Assembly (NCBI GenBank): GCA_015709715.1
Contig: CP054184.1
Span: 3,581,001 to 3,645,000, forward strand
Length of the DNA: 64,000 bases
Source of the DNA: Nitrospira sp.
GTDB taxonomy: Bacteria > Nitrospirota > Nitrospiria > Nitrospirales > Nitrospiraceae
Direction: 5' to 3'
The translations under genes were made by a program, and so were the position numbers. Below the pieces are notes generated by a model. It searched no databases. It was given only the letters and a program-made list of their open reading frames with translations, and was not told where the DNA came from. Positions 36,672-46,103 of the stretch are shown here, one piece after another (the first letter of the stretch is position 1; every line of letters begins with the position of its first letter).

Positions 36672-38048
36672 ATGCAACAACGTATTTTCGGTTTGGAAAA
36701 CGAATACGGGCTGATCTTCTCGCCTAATGGCAAGATCTACCTGCCCATGGAAAAGGTGTTGGGCTACATTTTCGAAGGTTTGATTCCGAACAGCTGGCCC
36801 TCCAACGCGTTTTTGGTCAATGGAGCACGATTTTACCAGGATACCGGATGTCACCCTGAATATTCGACGCCGGAATGCGACAACATCCTCGACTTGGTGG
36901 TTCACGACAAGGCCGGCGAGCGTCTGTTGGAAGCCTGTCTGCCGGCGGCGGAAGAGCGATTGCGGGAAGAAGGGCTTTCCGGGGAAATCTATATTTTCAA
37001 GAACAATACGGATTCGTTGGGCAATACCTACGGCTGCCATGAGAATTACCTCATGCGCCGGGATGTGGATTTCTGGAAGGTGACCGAGCAACTGATCCCG
37101 TTTTTCGTCACGCGCCAGATTTTCAGCGGTGCCGGCAAAGTGTTGAAGGTCTCCGGTAAGCCGCAGTATTTCATTTCCCAGCGCGCGCAGCATATCCACG
37201 AAAAGACATCTTCATCGACGACCTCCTCGCGCAGCATCATCAATACTCGCGATGAACCCCATGCGGATGCGGAAAAGTATCGCCGTCTGCATATCATCGT
37301 GGGGGATTCGAACATGTCCGAGTATGCCACCTACCTCAAGGTCGGAACGGCGACGCTCGTGTTATCCATGGTCGAGGCGGGCTTCTCCGTCACGGGCATG
37401 GAACTCGAAGATCCCGTCAAAGCGATCCGAGAGATCTCACGGGATCCCACACTCAACAAGAAGGTGAAGCTGGACGACGGACGTCAAATGACCGCGATCG
37501 AGATCCAGCGGGTCTATGCCAAGCGCGCGACGGAGTTTCTGGCCTCCCAGGATCATGACCCGGTGTTGGACGACGTGCTGCAAAAATGGATCTCGGTGCT
37601 GGATCGGTTGGAAGACGACCCCATGCAGCTGATCCATGAAGTCGATTGGGTCATGAAAAAACATCTGATCCAGTCTTACATCGACAAGAAAGACTGCGGG
37701 TGGGATGATCCGCGCGTGTTCTTGTTGGATTTGCAATTTCATGACGTTAAACGCACGCGCGGGCTGTATTATCTGATGGAGAGTCGGGGCATGGCATCGC
37801 GCGTGGTTGAGGAGGAAGCCGTCCAGCGTGCCATGTCGGTGCCTCCTCAGACCACCCGCGCAAAGGTTCGCGGCGACTTCATTCGATTTGCCCGTGCGAA
37901 GAATCGTTCCTACACCGTGGATTGGACGTATCTGAAGTTGAACGGGTATTGGGAAGAGACGATTCTCTGCATGGACCCCTTCAGTGCGGTCAACCGGCGG
38001 GTTGAGGAACTCTTGTCGCAAGTGTCCGGGGCCCGATTGTATCGATGA
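36672..38048 (+). CDS. pafA: Pup-type protein ligase PafA
   Basis: 458 residues. Glutamine-synthetase-fold ligase that joins the modifier C terminus to substrate lysines. MQQRIFGLENEYG with Glu 9, catalytic Asp 57 in FYQDTGCHPEYSTPECD, FKNNTDSLGNTYGCHENYL, INTRDEPHADAEKYRRLHIIVGDSNMSE in part, and a C-terminal domain typical of PafA. It lacks the Dop insertion loop, which distinguishes the two. Its stop overlaps the next gene (ATGA). Confidence 0.95.
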   Translation: MQQRIFGLENEYGLIFSPNGKIYLPMEKVLGYIFEGLIPNSWPSNAFLVNGARFYQDTGCHPEYSTPECDNILDLVVHDKAGERLLEACLPAAEERLREEGLSGEIYIFKNNTDSLGNTYGCHENYLMRRDVDFWKVTEQLIPFFVTRQIFSGAGKVLKVSGKPQYFISQRAQHIHEKTSSSTTSSRSIINTRDEPHADAEKYRRLHIIVGDSNMSEYATYLKVGTATLVLSMVEAGFSVTGMELEDPVKAIREISRDPTLNKKVKLDDGRQMTAIEIQRVYAKRATEFLASQDHDPVLDDVLQKWISVLDRLEDDPMQLIHEVDWVMKKHLIQSYIDKKDCGWDDPRVFLLDLQFHDVKRTRGLYYLMESRGMASRVVEEEAVQRAMSVPPQTTRAKVRGDFIRFARAKNRSYTVDWTYLKLNGYWEETILCMDPFSAVNRRVEELLSQVSGARLYR

Positions 38049-39052
38049 GGCAGATGGGAAGACGGAGACAGGATACGACCATGTCGCTGCTGGATCGTTT
38101 GTTCATCATCACCGTGGTTTTGGTGGCCAGCGTGTTTCCGGTCGAGCTGTTCCCGAACAGCGCACCGGCGCAACGGGGGGCGGACGGGCAATTCAGCGGG
38201 AAGCAGGGGCAAGTGATCGTCGTAAGGGTGCCGGGAATTATGGATGCGACGGTCGTCAAGGGCCGGTTCCTGGGGCGCACCATGACGTTATTTCCGGATC
38301 CCGGTGCCGCGACCGGTTATGTGGGACTATTGGGCATCGATCTGCAGGATGAGCCGGGGGCACATGAATTGACGATCGATGCACAGATCGGTGAACAGAT
38401 GCGACACTTGACCTATCAGGTGTTCGTGGCCAAGGAAAAATTCTCGGTGGAGCGATTGACCCTACCGAAAGACAAGGTCGATTTGGACCAGAAGGCAGCC
38501 GCACGTTGGAAAGAAGAGCAGGACCAGGTACGGAAGGCGCTGGCGGAAGAGTCGGGGATGCGTCTCTGGCACACGGGCTTCCTCGAACCGGTGCGTGGGA
38601 AACGCACCGGCATCTTCGGCAGCGTGCGGATCATGAACGGCCAACCGAGGAATCCCCACAACGGTGAAGACATCGGGGCTCCGTTGGGCACGGACGTGGT
38701 GGCCAGCAACGACGGCGTCGTGCGCCTCACCGTGGACCATATTTTTTCCGGAAGGGGTATCTATCTCGACCACGGCCTCGGCCTCTACTCCATGTATTTC
38801 CATCTTTCCGATGTGTCGGTGAAGGAAGGGGACTTGATCAAGGCCGGCCAAGTCATCGGCAAGGTCGGTGCGACGGGCCGTGCGACCGGGCCCCATCTCC
38901 ATTGGGGAATGAAAGTGAACGGGGCCAGGGTCAATCCCTATGCCATGCTCGACCTGCCGTTTCCAAAAAACGCGGCCGCGGCCGCTGTTGTAGTCACTCC
39001 ACCTTCTTCGCTCGACCGCTCCTCGCCAGCTCTTGGCGGCGATAGCCGCTAG
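38045..39052 (+). CDS. Exported M23 (LytM) peptidase
   Basis: 335 residues from ATG 38045 overlapping the pafA stop, or ~323 from ATG 38081, which begins right at the signal-like segment LLDRLFIITVVLVASVFPVELFP. The C-terminal M23 domain keeps the zinc ligands: PHNGEDIG (His...Asp) and PHLHWGM. A beta-rich N-terminal region (about 40-140) precedes it. It should cut peptidoglycan cross-links in the periplasm. Coupling to pafA is positional; a functional link is not evident. Confidence 0.88.
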   Translation: MRQMGRRRQDTTMSLLDRLFIITVVLVASVFPVELFPNSAPAQRGADGQFSGKQGQVIVVRVPGIMDATVVKGRFLGRTMTLFPDPGAATGYVGLLGIDLQDEPGAHELTIDAQIGEQMRHLTYQVFVAKEKFSVERLTLPKDKVDLDQKAAARWKEEQDQVRKALAEESGMRLWHTGFLEPVRGKRTGIFGSVRIMNGQPRNPHNGEDIGAPLGTDVVASNDGVVRLTVDHIFSGRGIYLDHGLGLYSMYFHLSDVSVKEGDLIKAGQVIGKVGATGRATGPHLHWGMKVNGARVNPYAMLDLPFPKNAAAAAVVVTPPSSLDRSSPALGGDSR

Positions 39053-39123
39053 TCGACTTTCCGGTACGATTGTGAGTAGGGGCTGGCGCATTGCGCGCAA
39101 TGCGCATGTGCGGCTTCGCGGTT

Positions 39124-41556
39124 TCAGGGCGTCGAGGCTTGGGCCGGAGCGCCGAGGACTTCTCGAACCTTATCCGCGAGCGAGTCGGGGGTATAGGGTT
39201 TCTCCAGAAATCCCACCGTCGACCCGAACGATTCCTGAATCTCTGTCCCTCGATCCGAGTACCCGGAGGTCACCACGACCTTGATATTCGGCAGGAGTCG
39301 ACGGAGCTGGGAGACCAATTCAGCGCCGGACATGCCGGGCATGACCATATCCGTGAGCAGGAGAGAAATACGACCAGGATTGGACTCCGCGATCGCGAGC
39401 GCCTCTTGGGCATTTCTCGCGGGGATGACCGTGTATTGTCGTGCGTGCAGAACGGCTTGTGCCAGCCCTCGCACCAGATCGTCATCTTCGACCAACAGAA
39501 TGGTGCCGGCCCCAGCGGCTGGGGAGAGGTGAGGGAGGGGGGCGACACGTCCATCTATGGCGCCGTGGGCTCGAGGCAAGTAGATCGTGAAGGTCGTCCC
39601 CTGTCCGGACGCGGTCTCCACACCGATCGTGCCGCCGGCTTGCCTGACGATGCCATAGGCCGTCGAAAGGCCGAGTCCCGTGCCTTTACCGCGCTCTTTG
39701 GTCGTGAAAAACGGTTCGAAAATGTGGCCGAGCGTATCGGGGTCCATGCCGCAGCCCGTGTCGCGGACGGTGAGTGTGACATAGGGGCCCGGCCGAAGGG
39801 TGTCCGGCCATAGGGCGTCGGGCGGTGCGACCTGGAATTCCCGCGTCTCCAGCTCAAGGCGGCCTCCGTGGGGCATCGCGTCACGGGCGTTGACTACCAG
39901 ATTCATCACGACCTGTTCGATTTGTCCGGGATCCGCGTGAATCGGTCCCAGCGTCGAGTTCAGACTCACGGACAGCTCGATATCCTCGCCGATCACCCGC
40001 TGCAAGAGGTCGAGAATATCCGTGACACGGTCGTTCAGGTTCAGCAGCTGCGGTTTGGTCACCTGATGCCGGCTGAATGCCAGAAGCTGGCGTGTGAGGC
40101 CGGCCGCCTTGTTTCCGGCTTCGCTGATCTGTGTCAATCCGCCGTGGATCCGCGAACTCGGGGGGCTTTCCGACAGGAGCAACTCGCTCCAGCTGTTGAT
40201 GACGGTCAGCAGATTGTTGAAGTCGTGGGCAATGCCTCCGGCCATCCGTCCAAGCGCTTCCATCTTTTGGCCCTGGCGCATGTGCCGTTCGAGGTCCTTG
40301 TCCTGAATGAATTGGCTGATTTTGCTGCCCAGGTCGGTAAGTGTGTGGAGTTGTGTGGCGTCCGGGCGCAGCACTTCGCGGGTCATGAATTCCAGGATCC
40401 CGATGATTGCCTTGCCTTTCCGAATCGGAACGGCCATGCCGCCTCGTAGGTCATGAGAGCCGGGGATAGTCGCGAGGGGAGAATCGCGTTCGAGTCGGAG
40501 GTCAGACAGCAAGACCGCCTCGCCGCCGGTCAAGGCTCGCCCGGCAAGGCCCCTGTCAGGCCGAAGCGACAAGGTGCGATAGGCTTGGACGAATGCATCG
40601 GCGGGCCAATCAGGCTGGTGCCAGAGCATCGTACAGCGCAACGCCGGGTTCTGGGGTAAGGCGGACCAGAAGGCGCCGACCGTCCACCGCTTGGCCTCAC
40701 CGATGCCACGAAGGATGTTCGGCAGGGCCTCGTCCAACGAGAGCGATTCATCTAACGCCATGCTGACGGCCAATTGCGCCGCTTGGGAGGTTTCCAGCTG
40801 TCGGGGTCCGGTGATGTCGCTCATCGCGCCGATCATGCGCCGCGGAAGTGCGCCTGGGTCGCGGATGACGTAGCCGCGGTCGATGACGTCGGCGTAGGTG
40901 CCATCGGCGCGGCGAAACCGATATTCCCTCGTCCACAATTGTAGGTCGGAGCGGACCCTGTCCATCAGCTCGCTCACGACCGCGGTTCGGTCCACGGGAT
41001 GCAGACGCTCTGTCCAGGCCGTCAGCGGTTCTTCCCGGCCTTGGAGGCGGTATCCGAACACGGTTTCATAGGCTTCGTTCCACCAGACCATTCCGGTCTG
41101 GATGTCCCAATCCCAAATGGCATCGTTTGTGGCGCGGCAGGCGAGGTGAAATCGTTCTTCGCTTTTCCGGAGCGCTTGCTCGACGTGGTGCCGGCCCATG
41201 GCGTATCGGATGGCTCGCCGCAAACTGTCCCCCGTCAAACGGCCTTTCACCAGATAATCTTGGGCTCCCCGCAGGAGGGCCGCTTCGGCCACCGCTTCGT
41301 CATCGAGCCCCGTGAGGACGATGACCGGCGCATCTTGCGCGCGCGCTCGTACGTGATCGACGGTGTCCAAGCCATGGCTGTCCGGCAGCGACAAGTCCAC
41401 CAGCACGGCATCCACGGGACCCTCTGCGAGGCGGGCGAAACCCGTTTCAAGCCGGTCGGCCCATGCGAGCCCGGTGATCTGAGAGGACGGTTCCGTCAAC
41501 GCTTCACGAATCAACTGCGCATCGTCTTCGTTGTCCTCAATGAGCAGCACGCGCAT
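39124..41556 (-). CDS. Hybrid sensor kinase: receiver, PAS, GAF, HisKA, HATPase, receiver
   Basis: 810 residues. N-terminal receiver 1-120 (Asp 54 in VLVDLSLPD), PAS 130-255 (ATNDAIWDWDIQTGMVWWNEAYETVFGY in part), GAF about 265-420, HisKA with the phospho-His in GGIAHDFNNLL (~445), HATPase_c (NLVVNARDAM, DTGCGMD, GTGLGL) and a C-terminal receiver about 675-800 (LLTDMVMPGMSG). No transmembrane helix. It starts four bases after the stop of the single-domain regulator upstream, so the three genes 44759-39124 form one operon and probably a phosphorelay. Confidence 0.92.
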   Translation of the reverse strand: MRVLLIEDNEDDAQLIREALTEPSSQITGLAWADRLETGFARLAEGPVDAVLVDLSLPDSHGLDTVDHVRARAQDAPVIVLTGLDDEAVAEAALLRGAQDYLVKGRLTGDSLRRAIRYAMGRHHVEQALRKSEERFHLACRATNDAIWDWDIQTGMVWWNEAYETVFGYRLQGREEPLTAWTERLHPVDRTAVVSELMDRVRSDLQLWTREYRFRRADGTYADVIDRGYVIRDPGALPRRMIGAMSDITGPRQLETSQAAQLAVSMALDESLSLDEALPNILRGIGEAKRWTVGAFWSALPQNPALRCTMLWHQPDWPADAFVQAYRTLSLRPDRGLAGRALTGGEAVLLSDLRLERDSPLATIPGSHDLRGGMAVPIRKGKAIIGILEFMTREVLRPDATQLHTLTDLGSKISQFIQDKDLERHMRQGQKMEALGRMAGGIAHDFNNLLTVINSWSELLLSESPPSSRIHGGLTQISEAGNKAAGLTRQLLAFSRHQVTKPQLLNLNDRVTDILDLLQRVIGEDIELSVSLNSTLGPIHADPGQIEQVVMNLVVNARDAMPHGGRLELETREFQVAPPDALWPDTLRPGPYVTLTVRDTGCGMDPDTLGHIFEPFFTTKERGKGTGLGLSTAYGIVRQAGGTIGVETASGQGTTFTIYLPRAHGAIDGRVAPLPHLSPAAGAGTILLVEDDDLVRGLAQAVLHARQYTVIPARNAQEALAIAESNPGRISLLLTDMVMPGMSGAELVSQLRRLLPNIKVVVTSGYSDRGTEIQESFGSTVGFLEKPYTPDSLADKVREVLGAPAQASTP

Positions 41557-41559
41557 GGG

Positions 41560-42000
41560 TCACCTATTCACGGTCGGAATCTTGGATATGGCGCTCCAAT
41601 AAAGATCGAATTCCCGCACCACGGAAATGAACCGGCTCAACGTGACGGGTTTGCGAATGTAGGAACAGGCACCCTGTTCATACGATCGCAGGATATCCTC
41701 GTCGCGTTCGCTGACTGTGAGCATGACAACGGGGATGGCTCTGAGTCGCGGATCGGCCTTGACTTCACGAAGCACTTCCAGCCCGCTCTTTTTTGGCATG
41801 TTGATGTCAAGCAGAACCATGCCGGGAAGCGGCGTCCGATGGTAGCGACCCTCTCCGCGCAGGTAGGCCAATGCCTCTTCTCCATCCCGCACGACGGCAA
41901 TACGTTCGATCAGGTTGCCGTCGGTGAACGCTTCTTGGATCAGCACGATGTCGTCCTCATTGTCTTCGGCGATCAGCATCTCGAACGGTCGTATGGTCAT
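41560..42000 (-). CDS. Single-domain response regulator (Rcp1-like)
   Basis: 146 residues consisting only of a receiver: EDNEDD acidic pocket, phospho-Asp 65 in LLDINMPKKSG, Thr in VMLTVS and Lys in YIRKPVTL. The long alpha/beta insert after GRYHRTPLPG is typical of Rcp1-type regulators encoded next to PAS or phytochrome kinases. Its start overlaps the stop of the upstream kinase, and it likely shuttles phosphate between the two flanking kinases. Confidence 0.93.
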   Translation of the reverse strand: MTIRPFEMLIAEDNEDDIVLIQEAFTDGNLIERIAVVRDGEEALAYLRGEGRYHRTPLPGMVLLDINMPKKSGLEVLREVKADPRLRAIPVVMLTVSERDEDILRSYEQGACSYIRKPVTLSRFISVVREFDLYWSAISKIPTVNR

Positions 42001-44759
42001 GGTCCTACCTTCGTCAGGTGAGTCTGGGGCAACGCGAATGTGATGTAAAACTCAGAGCCTCCGCCTTCGCGCGGGGCGACCCAGGCGCGTCCACCGTGGC
42101 GCTCTGCCACCTGACGGACGATGGCAAGCCCGGCTCCCGTGCCGTCTACCTCACGGCCGACGGCCCGTTGGAACAGTTCGAAGATGCGTTCCCGTTGCTC
42201 GGGAGCGACGCCTGGGCCGCGATCCCGGACGACCAACCCCATGGCGTGGGCCTGCTCGCCCCCGTGCTCCCGATACGTGTCAATCTCGATGTCCGGCGGT
42301 GCGCCGGGGCGCGCAAATTTGAGGGCATTCGCCACCAGATTGTAAATGCCTTGGATGGCCCACGTTCGGTTGACCCGCAGGCGCGGCAGCGGAGAGCGAA
42401 CGGTCAGGTGCGCGCCCGTCTCTTTGATGCGTGTGTCCAGCCGGCGGAAGACCTCCTGAACGAGCAGGTCGGCTTCGACCTCTTCGACCGGCGGATCCAT
42501 GCGTTGCGCGCGCGAGAGATTCAAAATGTCGGTGAGCAGTTGGTCGAGCCGCTGCGTGGCGCGGACGATTCGTATAAGAAAGTCCCGCCCCTTGTCGTCG
42601 AGACGGCCCGCGTACCGTTCCTGAAGCAGGAGCGAAAAGCTTTCGATGGCGCGCAGGGGCTCCTTTAAATCATGCGAGGTGACGTGAAGCAGCGTTTCCA
42701 AATCCTTGTTCTTCTTTAGAATCAGGACCTCGGCTCGGCGCCGTTCGGTGATATCCCAGTTGGTTTCCAACACCAGACGTCGACCATTCGTTTGCAAGAG
42801 ACTCCAACGGCTTTCCACCAAAACCTCCTGCCCCTCTTTGGTGCGTTGACGGATTTCCCCAGTCCAGCTTCCGGTCGTTTCCAGTGCGGCATGGATGTCG
42901 CTGAGCGAGCAGGGAAGTTGCGTGTGTAACAGAAGATGGCTCGCTTGTCCCAGCGCTTCCGCCTTGGTATAGCCGTACAGTTGTTCACAGCCGCGGTTCC
43001 AGTCGACGATGCCGTGGTCCATGTCCCACGCGAAGATCGGTTCGTAAGACAATTCCAGCAGCGTGCGCTGCTGTTCCAACAGCTCGTCCGCGCGTTTTCG
43101 CGCCGTGATGTCGCGCGCGATCGTCGAGACTCCCACGACGCGGCCCTTGTCATCGGTGATCGGCGACAACGTCAGGGAGACTTCAAGCGAACGTCCGCCC
43201 TTCCGCCGCCGAGTCGTTTCATATTGTTGCAGTCTCCGCCCGGTTTTCACCTGTTCGATGAGCAACAATTCCTCAATGCGAAGCTCCTGAGGAACCAGCG
43301 TCAGGATCGAGTGGCCGATCATCTCATCGGCGGGATATCCGAACATCAGCTCGGCGCTTCGGTTCCACGTCGTGACGCGTCCGTCGAGCCCCTTGCTGAA
43401 AATGGCGTCGGACGAGGACTCCACGATCGCGCCCAGCCGTGCCTGAAGCTCCTGCGCCTGTTTGGAATCATCGATGTCGGTGCTGGTGCCCAGCCACTTC
43501 ACCAAGACGCCGCTCTCGTCGCGAATGGGGGTGAGTTGGGTGTGAAACCAGCGATAACGGCCGGTTGCCGCCTTGATACGGCATTCAGTTTCAAAGGGGC
43601 TCCTCTCGGCGAGCTGCCGGTGCCATTGTGTGAGGGTGGCCTGCTGATCGTCCGGGTGCAGCCGGCGAAGCCACCCATCTCCCATATGCTCCTCCAAGGG
43701 GAGGCCGGTGTAGCGGGCCCATTGGGGACTTACATAATCGCACGACCCGTCCGGAAGACAGGTGCAGATCAACTGCGGGAGGCTTTCCACCAGTTGACGG
43801 AAACGTGCCTCGCTCCGCTGGAGATCCGTCGTCGTTCGCTGACTTTGCGCGAGCTCCGCCTCAAGCCGTCGGTTGGCGAGGTGCAGGGCGGCTGTCCGCT
43901 CACGTACCTCTTCTTCGAGCCGATGATGGCTCTGTCGAAGGGCTTCATCGGCCTGTTTGCGATCGGTGATGTCGATGACAGTGGAGCGGCTGGCGACATA
44001 GTCCCCGTCGGTATTCTTGACGGCCCTTGCGTTGAGCAGGATCGGCAAGCGGGACCCATCCTTTCTGATGAGATCGAATTCCAAGTCATGCACGACCCCC
44101 TCTGTCTTGAACCGGGGAAAATTTCGCTGGAAGGCTGCAGCACCGGACGGCGTCAAGAGGTCGATATAGCGCTTCTTCCCGATCAGTTCTTCCCTGGCAT
44201 ATCCCAGCCAATCCAGTTCCGTCTGATTCATGGCGATGATGACGCCGTCGCGGTCGAGGGAATGGTACCCACAGGGGGCCTGTTCGTAGAGATCGCGGAT
44301 CTCATCGGAACGCTTTCTGGACAGGGCCTCTCGTTGGCGGATCGCGTCATGTTCGGTCGCCATGACGGCGGCCTTGACCAAGTCCTTGGTCATGCGTTGA
44401 TGCCTGACAAGCAGGTAAGCGATGATGGCCAACATGCCGATGCCGGCGGAACGGTTGAGGAGCGAGACCCAGGTCGGCACATCCTGCGCATTCGGCGAGA
44501 GGTGATACCCGAGAAAGGTGAGGAGGCTGCACAGCAGGGCCATGAAGGGGGGCGCCCAATGGGACGGGAGGCGGTAGGTCAGGATCAGAGGAATCGCATA
44601 GAGCGCAGAGACGGGAATGCCCCGTTGCGTAAAGGTATCCAATAGAAAAATAACGGCAATCAGCCCGATCAGCAGGCCGGCGAGGGCAGGGACGTTCGGG
44701 CCCTGATGCGCAGGAGAGGTTGTTTCGTCTTGGGAGGTCGGGCTAGCGGACGCGACCAT
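41997..44759 (-). CDS. Membrane multi-PAS sensor histidine kinase
   Basis: About 920 residues. Several N-terminal transmembrane helices (about 25-120: LAGLLIGLIAVIFLL, VSALYAIPLILTYRL, FMALLCSLLTFLGY, AGIGMLAIIAYLLV), a coiled stretch, four PAS domains (about 155-275, 325-440, 445-565, 570-690), HisKA with His in LLHVTSHDLKEPLRAIESF, and HATPase_c (NLVANALKFA, DRGPGV, GTGAGLAIV). The SHDLKEPL H box is the bacteriophytochrome-like subclass. ATG 44759 with GGGAGA close upstream is preferred to TTG 44774. First gene of the three-gene signalling operon. Confidence 0.9.
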   Translation of the reverse strand: MVASASPTSQDETTSPAHQGPNVPALAGLLIGLIAVIFLLDTFTQRGIPVSALYAIPLILTYRLPSHWAPPFMALLCSLLTFLGYHLSPNAQDVPTWVSLLNRSAGIGMLAIIAYLLVRHQRMTKDLVKAAVMATEHDAIRQREALSRKRSDEIRDLYEQAPCGYHSLDRDGVIIAMNQTELDWLGYAREELIGKKRYIDLLTPSGAAAFQRNFPRFKTEGVVHDLEFDLIRKDGSRLPILLNARAVKNTDGDYVASRSTVIDITDRKQADEALRQSHHRLEEEVRERTAALHLANRRLEAELAQSQRTTTDLQRSEARFRQLVESLPQLICTCLPDGSCDYVSPQWARYTGLPLEEHMGDGWLRRLHPDDQQATLTQWHRQLAERSPFETECRIKAATGRYRWFHTQLTPIRDESGVLVKWLGTSTDIDDSKQAQELQARLGAIVESSSDAIFSKGLDGRVTTWNRSAELMFGYPADEMIGHSILTLVPQELRIEELLLIEQVKTGRRLQQYETTRRRKGGRSLEVSLTLSPITDDKGRVVGVSTIARDITARKRADELLEQQRTLLELSYEPIFAWDMDHGIVDWNRGCEQLYGYTKAEALGQASHLLLHTQLPCSLSDIHAALETTGSWTGEIRQRTKEGQEVLVESRWSLLQTNGRRLVLETNWDITERRRAEVLILKKNKDLETLLHVTSHDLKEPLRAIESFSLLLQERYAGRLDDKGRDFLIRIVRATQRLDQLLTDILNLSRAQRMDPPVEEVEADLLVQEVFRRLDTRIKETGAHLTVRSPLPRLRVNRTWAIQGIYNLVANALKFARPGAPPDIEIDTYREHGGEQAHAMGLVVRDRGPGVAPEQRERIFELFQRAVGREVDGTGAGLAIVRQVAERHGGRAWVAPREGGGSEFYITFALPQTHLTKVGP

Positions 44760-44887
44760 CGCTCTCCCGCACAAGTGTGAGGAACACAGAGTGAAACGCG
44801 CTGATACGAACAGCGGTCATCACGGTGTGGACCATTATGCCTGGGATGGCAACGGAAGCGCAGAGCCGTTAGGACCTAGCGATGTAC

Positions 44888-44904
44888 CTAGCAGGCTGTT
44901 GACA
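44888..44904 (+). repeat. Left copy of short repeat CTAGCAGGCTGTTGACA
   Basis: Nearly matches, in opposite orientation, the segment at 51896-51914 (reverse complement CTAGGCAGGCTGCTGAACA). The two copies bracket the accessory module 45495-51767. One C/T difference and two single-base indels by eye. Confidence 0.5.
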
Positions 44905-44944
44905 AACTCGCGGTTTGAAACCGTTGTATTGGCACGGCTGTAGT

Positions 44945-44962
44945 CACTCAGGTCTCTGAGTG
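44945..44962. other. Perfect 7-bp hairpin
   Basis: CACTCAG, four-base loop, CTGAGTG. No T-run follows, so it is not a standard terminator. Possible operator or RNA element. Confidence 0.4.
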
Positions 44963-45438
44963 GCGATTGGTCTGTCTGTTCTGGAGTGCGAGCCGTCCAT
45001 TTTCTGTTCTCTCCGCCACATGTACGCCAACGACCTGCCCAGCGGCGTGAAATGTTTCGATGCTGATGTTGCCGCCTGCCTCACGTAGTTGCGTCTGCCC
45101 GTGGCGCACCGGCGAGCGACCCTATCTGATCCCTGTCGAAGCCTCGCTCACTGTATCCCAGTCGATACGACAGCTGTATCACAACGGATAATGCCTCCAT
45201 TTTCTCGGGCCTCCGTATTCTGCCTCAGTGAATGAGGAATTTCATTCATGTCTGATCACCTGCCAATTCACATCAATAGGTTATGGTACATACACCATTT
45301 CATGCTGAGGCCGTTCACGATTCGGCCTGGGAATTGCTTGCGCCATTATTTGTCGGCCTATCAATGCTTGCTCGCCCGCTATCAGGCGGTGGGCAGTCAC
45401 AGACGCAGTACAGAGCCCTTTCGTCGGTGTCAGTAACG

Positions 45439-45468
45439 AGGGAGATCGTCCGCTCGGACGATCTCCCT
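45439..45468. other. Perfect 12-bp inverted repeat upstream of the patatin operon
   Basis: AGGGAGATCGTC, six-base loop, GACGATCTCCCT, ending 26 bases before the first operon gene. There is no U-tract, so either an attenuator-like leader hairpin, a processing site, or an operator. The next bases contain no strong alternative promoter. Confidence 0.5.
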
Positions 45469-45494
45469 GTAGCGATAGGCGCATAAGCCGGACC

Positions 45495-46103
45495 ATGGAG
45501 GATCAGGTGGGCAGACGCTGCTGCCGCGCCACGATCTTGTCCCTCATGCTTGTCATGGAGATGGGATGTGTGTGGCACGGTGAATCTGCGGACCACCTGT
45601 GGGGGCCGACGCTGTTCCGTATCGCCACCCCACCTGACAGTCAAGCCTTCCTGGCAGAGCAGGCCTGGCTGCCGTTGCTGGTCGAGGGCGGTAATCGCTG
45701 GGGGATCACCATCGGCTACTTCAGCAACCTGCTGAGCGTCCCCCTGGCCTTCCGACAGACAGATGGAGCTGCGAGTCAAAACCACCCTCTCGCCTGGTCA
45801 TCCTTCGCTGCGATCCCCATCGGCTCCTGGCGGATCAGTCCGTTTCATGCATCGATCCAACGAGCGCATGAGGCCGAATTTGTGGCGAAACGAGTGGTGG
45901 GCCTTCAACTCTCAACCGCGCTCGACAGGGAAGGATCGAACATTACATTCGGCACCTCATGCACGAGCCGGTTCTGGCCACACCCTGATGCGCTCTATCT
46001 CCTGGAGTTTTCAAGCAACAGGCCGCTTACGACTCGCTTTCTGGTCTGCGATGCCAAGCCGGATGAATCCCTTGAGCCCTGCCTACAGGAGGTGATCCGA
46101 TGA
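45495..46103 (+). CDS. Exported protein of unknown function, first gene of patatin operon
   Basis: 202 residues. An N-terminal hydrophobic stretch (ATILSLMLVMEMGCVW) ends in Cys 25, a possible but poor lipobox (Glu at -3). The rest (LWGPTLFRIATPPDSQAFLAEQAWLPLLVEGGNRWGITIGYFSN in part) is rich in Trp and Phe with several Cys (SCTSRFW, LVCDAK). No family recognised. Its stop overlaps the next start (ATGA), so it is translationally coupled to the lipoprotein gene. Confidence 0.55.
   Translation: MEDQVGRRCCRATILSLMLVMEMGCVWHGESADHLWGPTLFRIATPPDSQAFLAEQAWLPLLVEGGNRWGITIGYFSNLLSVPLAFRQTDGAASQNHPLAWSSFAAIPIGSWRISPFHASIQRAHEAEFVAKRVVGLQLSTALDREGSNITFGTSCTSRFWPHPDALYLLEFSSNRPLTTRFLVCDAKPDESLEPCLQEVIR

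Larger units (their letters stand above)
44775..45494. other. 720-base intergenic region with several dyads
   Basis: No convincing gene is seen. It holds a short repeat (44888-44904), a perfect 7-bp hairpin (44945-44962), a 7-bp dyad TGAATGA/TCATTCA (45229-45248) and a perfect 12-bp hairpin (45439-45468). It lies between the minus-strand kinase operon and the plus-strand patatin operon, so it should contain both promoters; none is close enough to consensus to call. Confidence 0.6.

Noticed and set aside
36532..36714. 60-codon ORF between prcA and pafA as a possible pup
   Set aside because: It does not end in Gly-Glu/Gln, is Cys and Pro rich, and runs into pafA; it does not resemble Pup or UBact.
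42936..44645. 569-codon open frame antisense to the multi-PAS kinase
   Set aside because: The kinase strand has full PAS, HisKA and HATPase motifs; this is a high-GC shadow frame.
45248..45436. 62-codon ORF in the gap before the patatin operon
   Set aside because: No ribosome binding site, odd composition, and it overlaps dyads; not supportable as a gene.
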